64,000 nt of DNA from Phlebotomus papatasi (lineage: Eukaryota > Arthropoda > Insecta > Diptera > Psychodidae): assembly GCF_024763615.1 (NCBI RefSeq), contig NC_077223.1, positions 3,782,001 through 3,846,000 on the forward strand, written 5' to 3'. The notes beneath the pieces are model-generated. The model made no database searches, had not been told where the DNA came from, and saw nothing but the letters and a program-made list of their open reading frames with translations. The translations under genes were made by a program, and so were the position numbers. Below, one piece after another: positions 43,179 to 53,673 of the stretch (within the stretch, counting starts at the first letter, position 1; each line of letters opens with the position of its first letter).

Positions 43179-43225
43179 TAGAGATTAGGCACTGTAACAT
43201 AGTTAGATTTGAAATATGTGCGATT

Positions 43226-43590
43226 AAGGGTAAACTCGCTTATCCGTGGACTCTTTATCCGGATGACATAAAAGAATCCGTGAAATATTCAAAACATCCG
43301 TGAAACATTGAATTTTCAAAATTTTCTTGACAAGTGTCACGTTTTGGATAGTTTAGTTAAAGCAAATGTGTTCTAACGTACTATGATTCTTGCTCACTAT
43401 GATTTTTTAGGAACGTATACATATTCAGGGATAATATCGCATCAGTCAGGTCAGGATTAACTTCGCAAATTTACTAAGTAAACAAAAAAAATTGTTGGAT
43501 TTCAAAAGATTTGATGTTCATCAATCTCTTAATCCATGTGAGCCATGTGACATTTCGGCCCCGCTCTCATGCATAAGCGAGAGTTCTCTG
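43226..43590. mobile_element. Pogo/Tigger-like MITE, divergent
   Basis: The left AACTCGCTTATCCGTGG and the right CATGCATAAGCGAGAGTTCTCTG are inverted relatives of the ACTCTCGCTTAT terminus. The interior is unlike family P except for its last ~40 bases. Confidence 0.55.
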
Positions 43591-43825
43591 TGTTTTGTAC
43601 ATGAAATGTTAAAAACATGGTATCAAGTATCATAGCAAAAGCCATTGTGTATTATATACTGATCTCTCCGATATTACGGAATTCCTCTACTGGTCTTCTG
43701 AAGTCTAACAACTAATTAAAAAATCGGCCGGTGGTGCCCAAGTTACCTAAATGACATTTGTCACTCCTCAAATGTGAATATTTTTAAAAATTAACGGAAT
43801 TCATGTAAAATAATGCACATTGGAC

Positions 43826-44120
43826 AAGTGTACCGAATTTCGGTCATTTTGAAATTTCGGCCACTTTTTTTGTTCTTCAAATTTCCATGAACTTTAAGTT
43901 TTTGCATATTCTAGAGGTTATACAATGTAAAAGATATCAAAAGAATATCGCTGTGAAAAAAAAATACTTTGGTTTGGAAAAAATCCGGAAGGGCAAGGAA
44001 CTATGAGAAACAAGGTGTCCGAAATATGACACTAGAGCTATGTCTATATTTTTATTCATTTTAAAATGTATTAAGAATTATTTTAGAGAAAATAAAGACA
44101 ATAAACTATCTACAAGATTC
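43826..44120. mobile_element. 'GTGTRCCRAATTTCGG' MITE, copy in reverse, degenerate
   Basis: AAGTGTACCGAATTTCGGTC, TTCGGCCACTTTTTTTGTTC, TTATACAATGTAAAAGATAT and GGAACTATGAGAA match the inverse of 53245-53671 in order. Confidence 0.65.
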
Positions 44121-44124
44121 CAAC

Positions 44125-44310
44125 AGTGAGAGAAATCCGAAAAAGTTCAAATAACATTCCGGAAATGTTAATTTTACCCTGCAGTATTGATCCAAAATCG
44201 GTGTAAATATTACCCTTTTTAGGTGTATTGGGGGTTAAAGTTACCCTTTTTCATGTTAATTTTACCCTTAAAAAGGTGTAAAATTAACAACGAGGCTAAA
44301 AATTACCCTA
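44125..44310. mobile_element. CACTGAGA MITE family, copy 1
   Basis: CAGTGAGAGAAATCCG, AACATTCCGGAAATGTTAA, CCCTGCAGTATTGATCCAAA and TACCCTTTTTAGGTGTATTG are the inverse of the copy at 61187-61441. The far end is poorly defined. Confidence 0.65.
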
Positions 44311-44320
44311 TTCGATTGAG

Positions 44321-45551
44321 AAATACACTTTGTAGTCATTTGAATTTTGACCTGAAAAACCCGTTCTTAGGAATGATTCAACGGTATTTTCGCATATGTC
44401 CGCCTAGGTAATCATGAATGTAATCATGTGAAGTAAATGAGGGGGTCGCCCGAATGTCCCATGTCTCTATCTGCAGCTGTTTGGCCCCTAGCCGTGATAA
44501 CGGCCGGATAGACGGACCGACGGACAAACAGCGTGACGTCAAAAACACGAAACTTAAGTTTTCCATAATTCTACGAAGTATGACTCCTTAAATCTTAATC
44601 TTAATTAATCATAAATCACGCATACATCGTCTGTCATTTTTTCAACCCTTGATTTTTTTTCACGAAGAAAAATTTAGCACTTGGAGCAGGATACGTTCCA
44701 TATTTAATGATTCTTCGAGTGTATGACAAAGTTTCTTCAGTTTTTTTCTGAATTTGATGATTATGAGTTTCCAAGAAACTTACGTCAAATTTTATTGCCA
44801 CTAAATTTCTAGCCGCCTTCAGGGTGTTTGATTCCAATACAAGAGATTTAACCCATTACGTTTTTAGTTGAGATGTTGTCTTTACTAAAATTTGTGTCAT
44901 AATTACATTTAATGTATTTTTTGTTATAATTCTAATTGAATTTTATTTTTTTTTTTAATTTATTTCATAATTTATACCGTTCACTTAATAATTGTGTTTT
45001 GAAAAAACGTGATAGACATCTCGCTCACATTTATAGAAAATATGTTTGCAATATAAAAAAATATTGTTTGGAAGGATTTTGTACAATTTATTAACCAATT
45101 AAACAAAACAATGATCAGTTTTTTTTCCCAATATTTTAATTAAATTTACAACAGAAATAAAACTACTATTTCCAAATGATTAAATTCAAAAACTAAGAAA
45201 ATTAAAATGATTGACTTTCGTACTTTTATCATTCTTAAACAATTAGTTTACTATTCAGAGCTCTTTTGAACTGAAAATTAAAAATAGATTTTTCCCTTTA
45301 TTTTCCAACATTTTCCCGACAAAATCTTAAACTTTCTTAATTAATGGATCATTAGAAAAAATCTTTTCCATTTGGATCACATTATCACCGGTCAAATCGT
45401 GCTGAAAGCGTTAACTTTTAGTTGTTAGCAATTGCTATGAAAGTCAGATTATTGCGGATTTTTTTTGTGTTTTTTCAAAGTTGATGTAGATTTTCATAAT
45501 TAAATTGGAAGTTTTCTAGAAAAAAGAAATGTTCCCCAAAGAATACTACAA
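44321..45551. other. Intergenic, nothing firm
   Basis: Very AT-rich. Near 44842, TTAACCCATTACG resembles a piggyBac-like end without a partner. No gene is supported. Confidence 0.35.
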
Positions 45552-45860
45552 GGTTAAGCGACTTTGTTAATGTCATTAGAAAATTTTAAATCACTTCTTG
45601 GGGGGTAATAATGATAAAAGAGGAGTACTCAAAGTTTTATATTGAATTATGGTGCTATTCCAATGAAAAATGAACATGCTTTTCTTAGAATGTTACTTAA
45701 GTCCTTCTGTGTTATCGACTTTTCTTTGTGTTGGTTCTTGTCTCGACTGTTTGCCTCAGTCTTCACCGTGTTCTAAAACCATTAAATAGTCGACATAGGA
45801 ACCAACACAAAGGAAAGTCGATTATGCAAAAGCATTTGAGAACAGTAAAGTGATTAATTT
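45552..45860. repeat. Foldback MITE, family H, copy 3
   Basis: Shares the flank GTCATTAGAAAATTTTAAAT and the palindromic body (GGTGCTATTCCAATGAAAAA, TTATCGACTTTTCTTTGTG, GGAACCAACACAAAGGAAAG, GAGAACAGTAAAGTG) with the copies in Rab6 intron 3. Confidence 0.7.
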
Positions 45861-45949
45861 TCCTTATTTTTGGCTCTTGGGTATCATATTTAAACCCTGC
45901 CTATCTTTATGGATTACCTTTGGTTCAGATATGAGGTGCTATAATCACA

Positions 45950-46222
45950 TTTATGGATAGAGATTTCAAACGATCATATCTCCAGATCTCGAACAACTAT
46001 GTCCGTCAGATCTCAAATGATATCCTTGTCCATCAGATCTTGAACAAATCCCTGTCCGCCAGATCTCGAACGATATCCTTTTTCGTGAGATCTCAAACGA
46101 TGTTCTTGTTCGCCAGATCGGGAACAAATCCCTGTCCGCCAGATCTCGAACTATGCCCTTGTCCGCTAGATCTTGACCAAAAATTTGTCCGCCAGATCTC
46201 GAAAAAGCATGACCGTTAGACA
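45950..46222. repeat. Minisatellite, ~30-bp unit CAGATCTCGAAC...TTGTCCGC
   Basis: About eight head-to-tail variants of CCAGATCTCGAACAAAT then CCTTGTCCG follow one another. The open frames on both strands here are periodic translations of the unit. Confidence 0.8.
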
Positions 46223-46254
46223 CGAAACAATCCCACTTCTGATTTTGTTGTTCG

Positions 46255-47054
46255 GAGCTCTGGATTAACTGAAACCGCGACGAAAGGCTTCCAAAACCTT
46301 GTTGAGTTGCTCCTGAGTGCAGGATTTGTTCTTATTCCTGGTCTTTTCACCTTTCACATCTAAAACAATAAAAGAAATCTCTCCAAAAAATCATATTTCC
46401 GGGGTTTCCTATTGAAGCATTTGCAGACACTTCAGAAAAACTTTGTTCACGAAATAGGTAATTGTTTCATTTCGAAACTTCACGTACCGTCAACAATAAA
46501 GATTAGCACTTAATTTAACTAAAATTAGCCAGAAATATGGCATAAATAATAAACAAAACGAATAAACAACTGTCTCATTGTGTTTTGCATTGGAAAACAT
46601 GGTCGATCTATGAAAAATTCGATGGTGAAAAGGTACACTTAATTAAGAAATTAACAAATTAAAATTTGTGAATATGAATGGATTTTCGCTTTATTTGGAG
46701 CAAAATTAACTAAATAATTAAAATGTGGTATAGAAAATATATAAATAGGGGAAACTGGGGCACCACCAAACACTGCGATTTTTTAATCGGATATTGGGTA
46801 TCAGAGAATAAGACCGATAGGAATTTATAGGCATTATAGGGATGCTTGTCCACTGAAGGAATGATCGAGATAGTCCAAGTAGTTTAGAAATAAAAATTAG
46901 TGTTTGGTGGTAACCCCTGTTTTGTGGTGCCCCAGTTTCCCCTATAATAATTTAGTACTGTATTTATCGTGAAAACAATGACGTTTCCATTTGGAGTAGC
47001 GAAAAATTTCCATTTGGAGAAGGTTTTGAATTAGCTTAATTTACCCTATATTAC
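46255..47054. mobile_element. Large dispersed repeat R, copy 1 (carries a family G insert)
   Basis: Matches 61815-62417 from CCAAAACCTTGTTGAGTT to ATTAGCTTAATTTACCC then TA. In between are AAACTTCACGTACCGT, GGTCGATC.ATGAAAAATTC and ACAATGACGTTTCCATTTGG. The minus strand near 46262-46360 reads GEKTRNKNKSCTQEQLNKVL then EAFRRG. This resembles the N-terminal helix-turn-helix of pogo-type transposases, so R may be a decayed autonomous element. Confidence 0.6.
46748..46942. mobile_element. Family G element, short (195-bp) copy
   Basis: TA then GGGGAAACTGGGGCACCACC and the inverse TGGTGCCCCAGTTTCCCC then TA. The 62.3-kb copy of the host repeat reads ATAAATATAATAATTTAG without it. The sub-terminal part (CATTATAGGGATGCTTGTCC) matches the 1.16-kb copy at 9274, so this is an internal-deletion derivative. 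Confidence 0.88.
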
Positions 47055-48756
47055 TGACAAAAACTCGTCTAAACCATAAAAGGAGAATTTTAGGTTTGTG
47101 TCTGTGATATTGTTTATTGTATTGGATAATTATAAGCAAAATGATGTTTTTCTAAAATTTTGAAATTGTGCAAATTTTCTTGAGTTGACCGACCCCTTTT
47201 CTTTTTTATTTCCACTCAATTTTCCGCGATTTTCCCTCCTTCCACCCAAAATACCAAAGTGTTTTATTTACAAAACAGTCACTATCGATGTTAAACTCAA
47301 CACCAATAATAAATTCACTGTTTGTGTATATAGGTTTATAAGTTTCTGTGGAATTTTTCACTTTTCACTTTGGGTGTTTTTGGGGTGTGTATGTTACTGT
47401 GAAAATGAGATTGGATGAGAAAAAGGAAAACTCTTTAATTTTCCAACACGTACACAGAGAGTCTCTGTTTTCTGATGTGATTGAATGTGAATGATGAGGA
47501 GAGAATGGAGTTGATATTGAACTAATTTGGAGAAGAGGTTTTCCCGGCAATGTTTTATCCTCAAATTGATGTTTTCTCTCTCTTAATATATATATTTGCA
47601 AGGGTTGGTTTTTGTTTTGTGTAAAAATTCTTGTGTAAAGAGAATGTGTACGTGAAAATGTGTATTCACACCCTATTTGGCAAATAATATTGAAAATTAA
47701 AGGGAATTTCAACAGTAACATTGACAAATAAGGGAAATACTGGCGACAGACACAATCGATCTCGTTCTAAATGCCTTTCTGGCTAATTTACATTTTTACC
47801 CCATTTTCAGAAAGTTGAGGGGGGGGGGCAGCTTGGTGGTAAAAATATATATTGTCTCTGTGGAATTTTTCACTTGTACGTTAGCTGACATGAAAATGGT
47901 TTCAATGAATTTTTAATGGATTTTTCCATGAGACAGAGAGAGAGAAAAAATGTAACAGGTTGAAAATCTTTGCACAATTTTTCACTCTCGATACATTTTC
48001 ATTTTTACATTAAGTTTTTTTTCCAACATTAAATAACATGAAGTAACATTAAATATTCCAAATGGATAAATAATTTATTTGTACCATCATGCAACATCAA
48101 ATGCAGACAATATAATACCTTACCACTCTGGAGATAGTCTTTTGTGCCGTTTTTATTCTTGCCCAGACAAAAAGTAATTAGAATTGATTTTAATGGATGA
48201 ACGAAGGTTTCCAAGGTGGTTTTCGGGGGAAATTGAGGCGAGTTTCAGTGTCGAGGATTTTTCGTGTCTGCCTTCTGCCTCTTTATATTGATTTTTCCCA
48301 GATGTGTAAAGTCAAGGCAAAATTCTTGGCTTTTTTGTTTTTTTTCGGAAAGAAATTACGTAAACGATTTTTTTTAAGAGTGTAGGAAAATCTTCAAAAA
48401 GAAATACCAATGGTAATTCAATGTGCATAAAATTGTATCGGAAGGATTAGATTTCAATAACAAATCGTTTTGAGAGCATTAGCAAAGATTCCTGGGGTTT
48501 TTCTATGGATATAGCCGAGACACAAACAAAAACGAATTTTATTACATTCAAGCTCTTGTTTTTAGAATTGTCTTTATTGTTTTTAGAATTAACGGGCGGC
48601 GCACAAGCATTTTGTTTCGTAAATTTTTTTTCGTATTTCAGGAAAATGAGAAAAATTGTTAGTTGTCTCTTTCACTCCTTCTGTTTCCAAAACTTGTTTA
48701 CAAAACAAAAGTATTCTGTGTAACGTTGTGTAATGTGTAATGCTGTGTAATGTGTG
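47055..48756. other. Intergenic, nothing firm
   Basis: No gene is supported. A G run lies at 47820-47828. Short frames on both strands lack recognisable domains. Confidence 0.35.
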
Positions 48757-49612
48757 TAATTTACAAAACAAAAGTTATTGTGCGTTGAGCATAATGCCCA
48801 ACGCACAATAACTTTTGTTTAGTAAACATGTTTTTGACATTTCAATGAGAGTGAGTGTGATCTAAATCTAGTCATCCCGCTCATTCTCATGGAAAATTTT
48901 GAAAACATGTTTACAAGTAAAAGTTATTGTGCGCTAGTCATAATGGCCAACGCATAATAACTTTTATTTGTAAACATGTTTTCGAAGTTTTCTAGAAGAG
49001 TGAGATAGATGACTAGATCTAGATCTCATTCACTTTCATTGAAATGTCAAAAACGTGTTTACTAAACAAAAGTCATTGTGCATCGAACATAATGCCCAGT
49101 GCACGATGACTTCTGTTTTGTAAACATTTTATTGAAATTGCCTATGAGAGTGAGCTAGATGTCAAAATTAAGATCTCTTTTATTCTCACTGAATTGTCAA
49201 AAATACGTTTACAAAACAAGATTTAAGATGCGTTGGATGTTATAGGCGATCTCGAAAACATGTTCACAAAACAAAAGTTATTAGACATAATGCCCAACTT
49301 GCAATAACTTGTTTTGTACACATGTTTCGAAATTACCTATGTGAGTGAGTGAGATGAATAAATCATTTCATTTATACTGTCACTGAAATGTCAAATCTCA
49401 TGTTTATCGACAGTGTGTGAAATTTAGTTGTCCTGCCCTCTCTTATAAGCAATTATGAATACATATTTACGTATTAAACTTATGCCCAGCTCACAATAAT
49501 TTTTGTTTATAAACAAGTTTGCGAAATTACCTACGAGAGTGAGCGAGATGACTAGACCTAGGTCTCATTCACTCTTTTTAAAATATCAAATCTTGTTTTC
49601 AAAGGAAAAGGC
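48757..49612. repeat. Palindromic tandem array, block I (~150-bp unit)
   Basis: Unit starts (TTAC.AA.CAAAAGTTATTGTG-like) fall near 48761, 48910, 49059 and 49209. Each unit has hairpin 1, CAAAAGTTATTGTGCGTTG and its inverse CAACGCACAATAACTTTTG around GGCATAATGCC. Hairpin 2 runs CATGTTTTTGACATTTCAAT-GAGAGTGAGTGAGAT to its inverse ending AAAACATG. Later units are more degraded. Confidence 0.85.
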
Positions 49613-49682
49613 TTTATTCTACGATATTACAAAGAACATTCATTTGCTTTTATGTTTAATTTCTTTTTTCAAAATTGAATAG

Positions 49683-49793
49683 GGTAAATTAAGCTAATTC
49701 AAAATCTGCTCCAAGTGGAGATTTTTCGCTACTCCAAATGGAAAGGTCATTGTTTTCACGATAAATACAGTACTAAATTATTATATTTATATA
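49683..49793. mobile_element. Repeat R terminus, fragment
   Basis: AGGGTAAATTAAGCTAATTC, TTTTTCGCTACTCCAAATGG and ACGATAAATACAGTACTAAA match the inverse of the right ends at about 47054 and 62417. Confidence 0.65.
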
Positions 49794-49794
49794 T

Positions 49795-49860
49795 CTTCGT
49801 GTCAGAGATCTCACCGCCCAAGAGCCAACAGTCTTGCCTATTGCGCCACTTAGATCCCCT
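49795..49860 (-). mobile_element. Possible tRNA-like SINE head
   Basis: On the minus strand GATCTAAGTGGCGCAATAGG has an A-box-like core (TGGCGCAATAGG). It is followed by GCTCTTGGGCGGTGAGATCTC, a weak B box. It is short and single-copy, so uncertain. Confidence 0.3.
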
Positions 49861-50030
49861 TTTTTCACATCATATAGTTCGTCGAAGCAACATTTTTTGT
49901 TATTTTTTTTTTCATTGTATAATGTCTAGAGTATGCAAAATCTAAAAATTTATGGAAATTTGAGGAACAAATATATAGTGGCCGAAATTGCAAGCTGGCC
50001 GGAATTTGGTACACTTACCCTATTAATGAT
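49861..50030. mobile_element. 'GTGTRCCRAATTTCGG' MITE, right half only
   Basis: TCGTCGAAGCAACATTTTTT, ATTGTATAATGTCTAGAGTA and GCAAGCTGGCCGGAATTTGG then ACACTTACCC-TA match the right part of 53245-53671. The left half is absent. Confidence 0.7.
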
Positions 50031-50214
50031 AATTATGAGGGAAATTACAATGATATGAGACTTATTGCTTTTGATTTTCCAAACAATAAAGCGAAAAAGA
50101 TATACGTTGATATCCGAGACATCCGAGACACTTTGAAATTCGAACAGGGAGTACTTAGATCACCTTGAGGACGAAATGAGATTTTCCTTTGATTTTCGAA
50201 ACCGATTGTCGAAT

Positions 50215-50812
50215 TTTCGAATTTTAGCTGAGAATGAAACATCTATCTGTAAGAGTGAGTGAGATGACTAGATTTGCTTTTCGTTCATCTTTCTCTGAAA
50301 TCTCAAAAACTGAACAGTGAAAAACATTTTAATAACAGCAAATTGTACGTACCGCATTATGCCCAACGCACAATAAATTTTGTTTGTAAACATGTTTTCG
50401 AATTTGCCTACGCAAGCGAGCGAGCGAGATGACAAGATGCAGATCTCACTCTCTCTTATGCCCAACGCACAATAACTTTTGTTTTGTAAACATGTTTTTG
50501 ACATTTCAATGAGAGTGAATGAAACAGAAATCTAGTTATCTCGCTTTCTCTCATAGGAAATTTTAAAAACATGTTTACAAACAAAAATTATTGTGCCTTG
50601 GGCATTATGCCCAACGCACAATAACTTTTGTTTAGTAAACATGTTTTTGACATTTCAATGAGAATGAGTGAGATCTAGATCTAGTCATCTCGCTCATTCT
50701 CATGGGAAATTTTGAAAACATGTTTACAAACAAAAATTATTGTGCGCTTGGCATTACTGAAATGTCAAAAACATGTTTACGAAACAAAAGTTGTTGTGCC
50801 TGGGGCATTATA
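50215..50812. repeat. Palindromic tandem array, block II
   Basis: The same two hairpins as block I. CCCAACGCACAATAA recurs at about 50371, 50462 and 50620, and GAGTGAGATCTAGATCTAGTCATCTCGC near 50667. Some units here are almost identical to the first unit of block I, so the two blocks were one array before insertion of the 49.6-50.2-kb material. Confidence 0.8.
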
Positions 50813-51634
50813 TGAAAAAAAAGAAGCTTTATTTGTTCAGTAACACATTAGATCTAATCTGACAATAAAATAAATAAAATCTCAGTTCAAACGAATATTT
50901 CCTGGATAGAATCTAATATTAATATTGCCCTTCTTAGGGAAAAGCCACATCTTTTTATTGTGCTCTTTTTCAATGGTAAATAATATATTGTGGTAGGAAA
51001 TCCACCCTATTTTCTTGTCAATTTCATATATATGACAAAAGGGCAAATTCAGAATGTCAATAAAGAGTGAAGTTTTAGCATATTGCAAGGGAAATGTAAG
51101 ATATAAAGTTTAAAGTTGCCCTCAGAAAATGTGAAGCGCAGTACTTTGTGTTATTGGGAAAAGTGGGGAAAAGTTTCAAGTGACTATATTTCTCAATATA
51201 TTTGGATATTTTGTCAATGTCTGCTGAATATTTGATACTTTGTAAACAATTTTGCCGAAAGAACGATACCAATTTATTTATCAAGGATAGAAATATAATT
51301 AAAAATTGTCTGACTTAATAAGTTCCTGTTTTTATTTCTTTCGCTTCCCATTTTTGATTATTCTTATCATTTTTATGCGACTTGTTATTGAATGTTTTTC
51401 TTTGAAATATCTATTTAGTCATCACATTTTTTTATAATAAAAATTAAGTTGTAGATTGTACGAATAAAAAACATATTTGTTGGTAATTATTCGTAACACT
51501 ACAACAAGTCCCTGGATTGCGCAAATTGAAAATTTCAAGAGTTTAAAAAACTAGGGGGAGTGGGGCAGTTTCGGGAAGGAACAGTTTTCATCTTTCATGC
51601 TTTTCTCGGTCTTTTCTTTCGTGCTTTTCTACTG
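50813..51634. other. Intergenic, nothing firm
   Basis: Contains a lone family G-like left terminus, TAGGGGGAGTGGGGCAGTTT, at 51552. No right end and no gene. Confidence 0.35.
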
Positions 51635-51775
51635 TCGGTTGGATCAGTAACTTTGCTAACTGCATTTGCGTTATGTCTGCATTCGTTGTAAACGACGCAC
51701 CGCTGCTCTGCGTTTGAAACAAATGTAGACACAAAGCAAGCGGTTAGCACAGTTGCTGATCCAACCAACGATATG
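51635..51775. repeat. Foldback of gag-derived sequence
   Basis: GTCGGTTGGATCAGTAAC...GCTAACTGCATTTGCG pairs with GCAAGCGGTTAGCACAGTTGCTGATCCAACC. The left arm corresponds at nucleotide and protein level to the gag remnant at 20525-20620, so a gag fragment was duplicated head to head. Confidence 0.6.
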
Positions 51776-52418
51776 TTTTAGGGATTATCTAGGCGTGCAT
51801 TTCGTCTTTATACGAAAATACGGCTGAATCACTCCTAATACGGGTTTTCAAGGTCAGAGGTTAAAAAGGCTCTAGAGAGTGCATTTATCAGCCGAATGTA
51901 TCATATTTGGGGTCGTTGGAATAATCTTAAGATTTCCGATAAGACTGTACCGGTTCCAATCGGTTCTGAACCGGTAATGAACCGGTTCATAACCTATACC
52001 TAATTTTTATTAAAAAATTATTTATATCAATCGCGGTTATGAATTCGGAGGTGGTACTTGAGATAAATCGGGTCAAAGGGATTTTTTGCTACTACTTCAC
52101 ATAACCCAGAGAAAGTGAACACCATGATCGTCGTTATTGTATTTCGTCGTTATTAAATTTCCATCAAGTATAACTGACCGAACACTTTCCGATCTTCGAA
52201 TTTTTCAAGATCTACTTGTGAATGATAAGATAGCGTCTAAGTTCGAGCACTTCACAAAGCTTGGGACGCTTTGTCACCCCTTTTATGTATTAAAGTGATA
52301 TAAATTCTTTAAAAAAAATGTAAAACCATTCTTTTACTCGAAGTTCGAAATAAAGGTTAAATGGTCTTTCTCGGAGGCTGCTCCATATTTGGCTGAAATT
52401 TATTCACTATGGGGTGGG

Positions 52419-53031
52419 GAAAGGCTTTCAGGCTTCGCACACACTCCTCTCGTTCAGCAATAACCTTCCCGATTTGAGAGCTCTCTCCGGTTGAGGTTTT
52501 TCCTTTACCGATTCGAAGGTATATCAGAGAGAACTTACCTAAAAACTTATTGGAAGTTCGAACGTTTAAACCGACGAGTTACAAAAAATTAAGCAAGTTC
52601 ATGAAAAGAACGTTTATATTAATAAAATTGCAATTCAAATGTTCTGCCATCCTGAATTACCACAAAACTACACAAAAATTCACTTTTTGTAGCAAAAGTT
52701 TACACACTATTGTTAGCATTGTTGACGATTGAAGAGTCAAGAATATCGAAATTCGAAATGGCAGAATAATCAGCGCTAAAACGGCGAGTACGTGAACTTG
52801 CACTTTAGGATTCCGTTAGATTTTCGAATAGGTTTGGCTTGGCTTTGGAGTGGCTTTGTCTCTTCGAAAGGTTATTACTGAACGGAACCACTCTGGCTTC
52901 GAATGCTTCATATTTTCCCCATATTCCTTTAATGAATGTGACTTATTTTTCTTAGATTCATTAAAGATATATGGGAAAACTATGAAGTGTTGGAAGCCAC
53001 AGAGTGTGCGAAGTCTGAAAGTCTTCCCCTA
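52419..53031. mobile_element. MITE with GGGGAAAGGCTTTCAGGCTTCGC termini
   Basis: GGGGAAAGGCTTTCAGGCTTC at the left is inverted as GAAGTCTGAAAGTCTTCCCC then TA at the right. CACACACTC / GAGTGTGC extends the match. Related ends occur near 4860 and 61475. Confidence 0.65.
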
Positions 53032-53244
53032 CTTTTAGACAATTCTGTTATTCAGATGAAATTGCCTACCACTCTAAAGAGTAATTATTGTTACAGAATA
53101 TAAATTTGTATCCGAAACTGTTCCACTTTTCCCTAAATATATTGATACATTATTTAAATTCAGAGGATACTTTAAATTATTGACAAGCTTGCGTTGTTTT
53201 TAAAGGATTATTTTCTACTATGTTCAGTATATTGTATATACATA

Positions 53245-53671
53245 GGGTAAGTGTGCCAAATTTCGGCATAGTTGCATGCAAGCGTCATAGTCTTAAGTTT
53301 GAAATGCAATATTTTAAATTCAAATTAATTTTTTTAATTCTTTCTTCTGAAAGAGTGTTGCTTGGAACCTTGTACAGAGTTTACCGTCTTTATTTACTCT
53401 AAAATCATTCTTAAAACATTTTAAAATTAATAAAAATATAAACACAGCTGTGGTGCCCTATTTCGGCCACCTTCATTCTCATAGTTCCTTGTCATTCGGG
53501 AATTAGTCCAAAAACCTTTTCACCTTGTCTCGTTTGTCGAAGCTAGATTTTTTGTTATTCTTTTGCATTGTATAATATCTAGATTACGTAAAATCTAAAA
53601 ATTCATGGAAATTCAAGGAACAAAAAAGGTGGCCGAAATTGCAAGCTGGCCGGAATTTGGCACACTTACCC
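53245..53671. mobile_element. 'GTGTRCCRAATTTCGG' MITE, complete copy
   Basis: TA then GGGTAAGTGTGCCAAATTTC at the left. GGAATTTGGCACACTTACCC then TA at the right is the exact inverse for about 20 bases, with one further near-terminal GGCCGAAATT. It is 427 bp with no coding potential. Confidence 0.85.
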
Positions 53672-53673
53672 TA

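Larger units (their letters stand above)
42228..43194. mobile_element. TA-flanked MITE with CAGYGCC termini, carrying two later insertions
   Basis: The left end CAGCGCCCGCTTCGTTATCC and the right end GGATTAGAG-ATTAGGCACTG (interrupted by the SINE) are imperfect inverses next to TA. Sub-terminal AATCCGGAT motifs are inverted as well. Removing the inserts at 42445-42797 and 42903-43178 restores a continuous ~340-bp element. Confidence 0.7.

Noticed and set aside
45953..46223. Frames of 85-88 codons on both strands with DLADR/RSDGQ periodicity
   Set aside because: They translate the ~30-bp minisatellite.
48757..50812. CRISPR array, suggested by regularly spaced palindromic repeats
   Set aside because: The units are ~150 bp, variable and fully repetitive without unique spacers, and the setting is an intron-containing eukaryotic genome.
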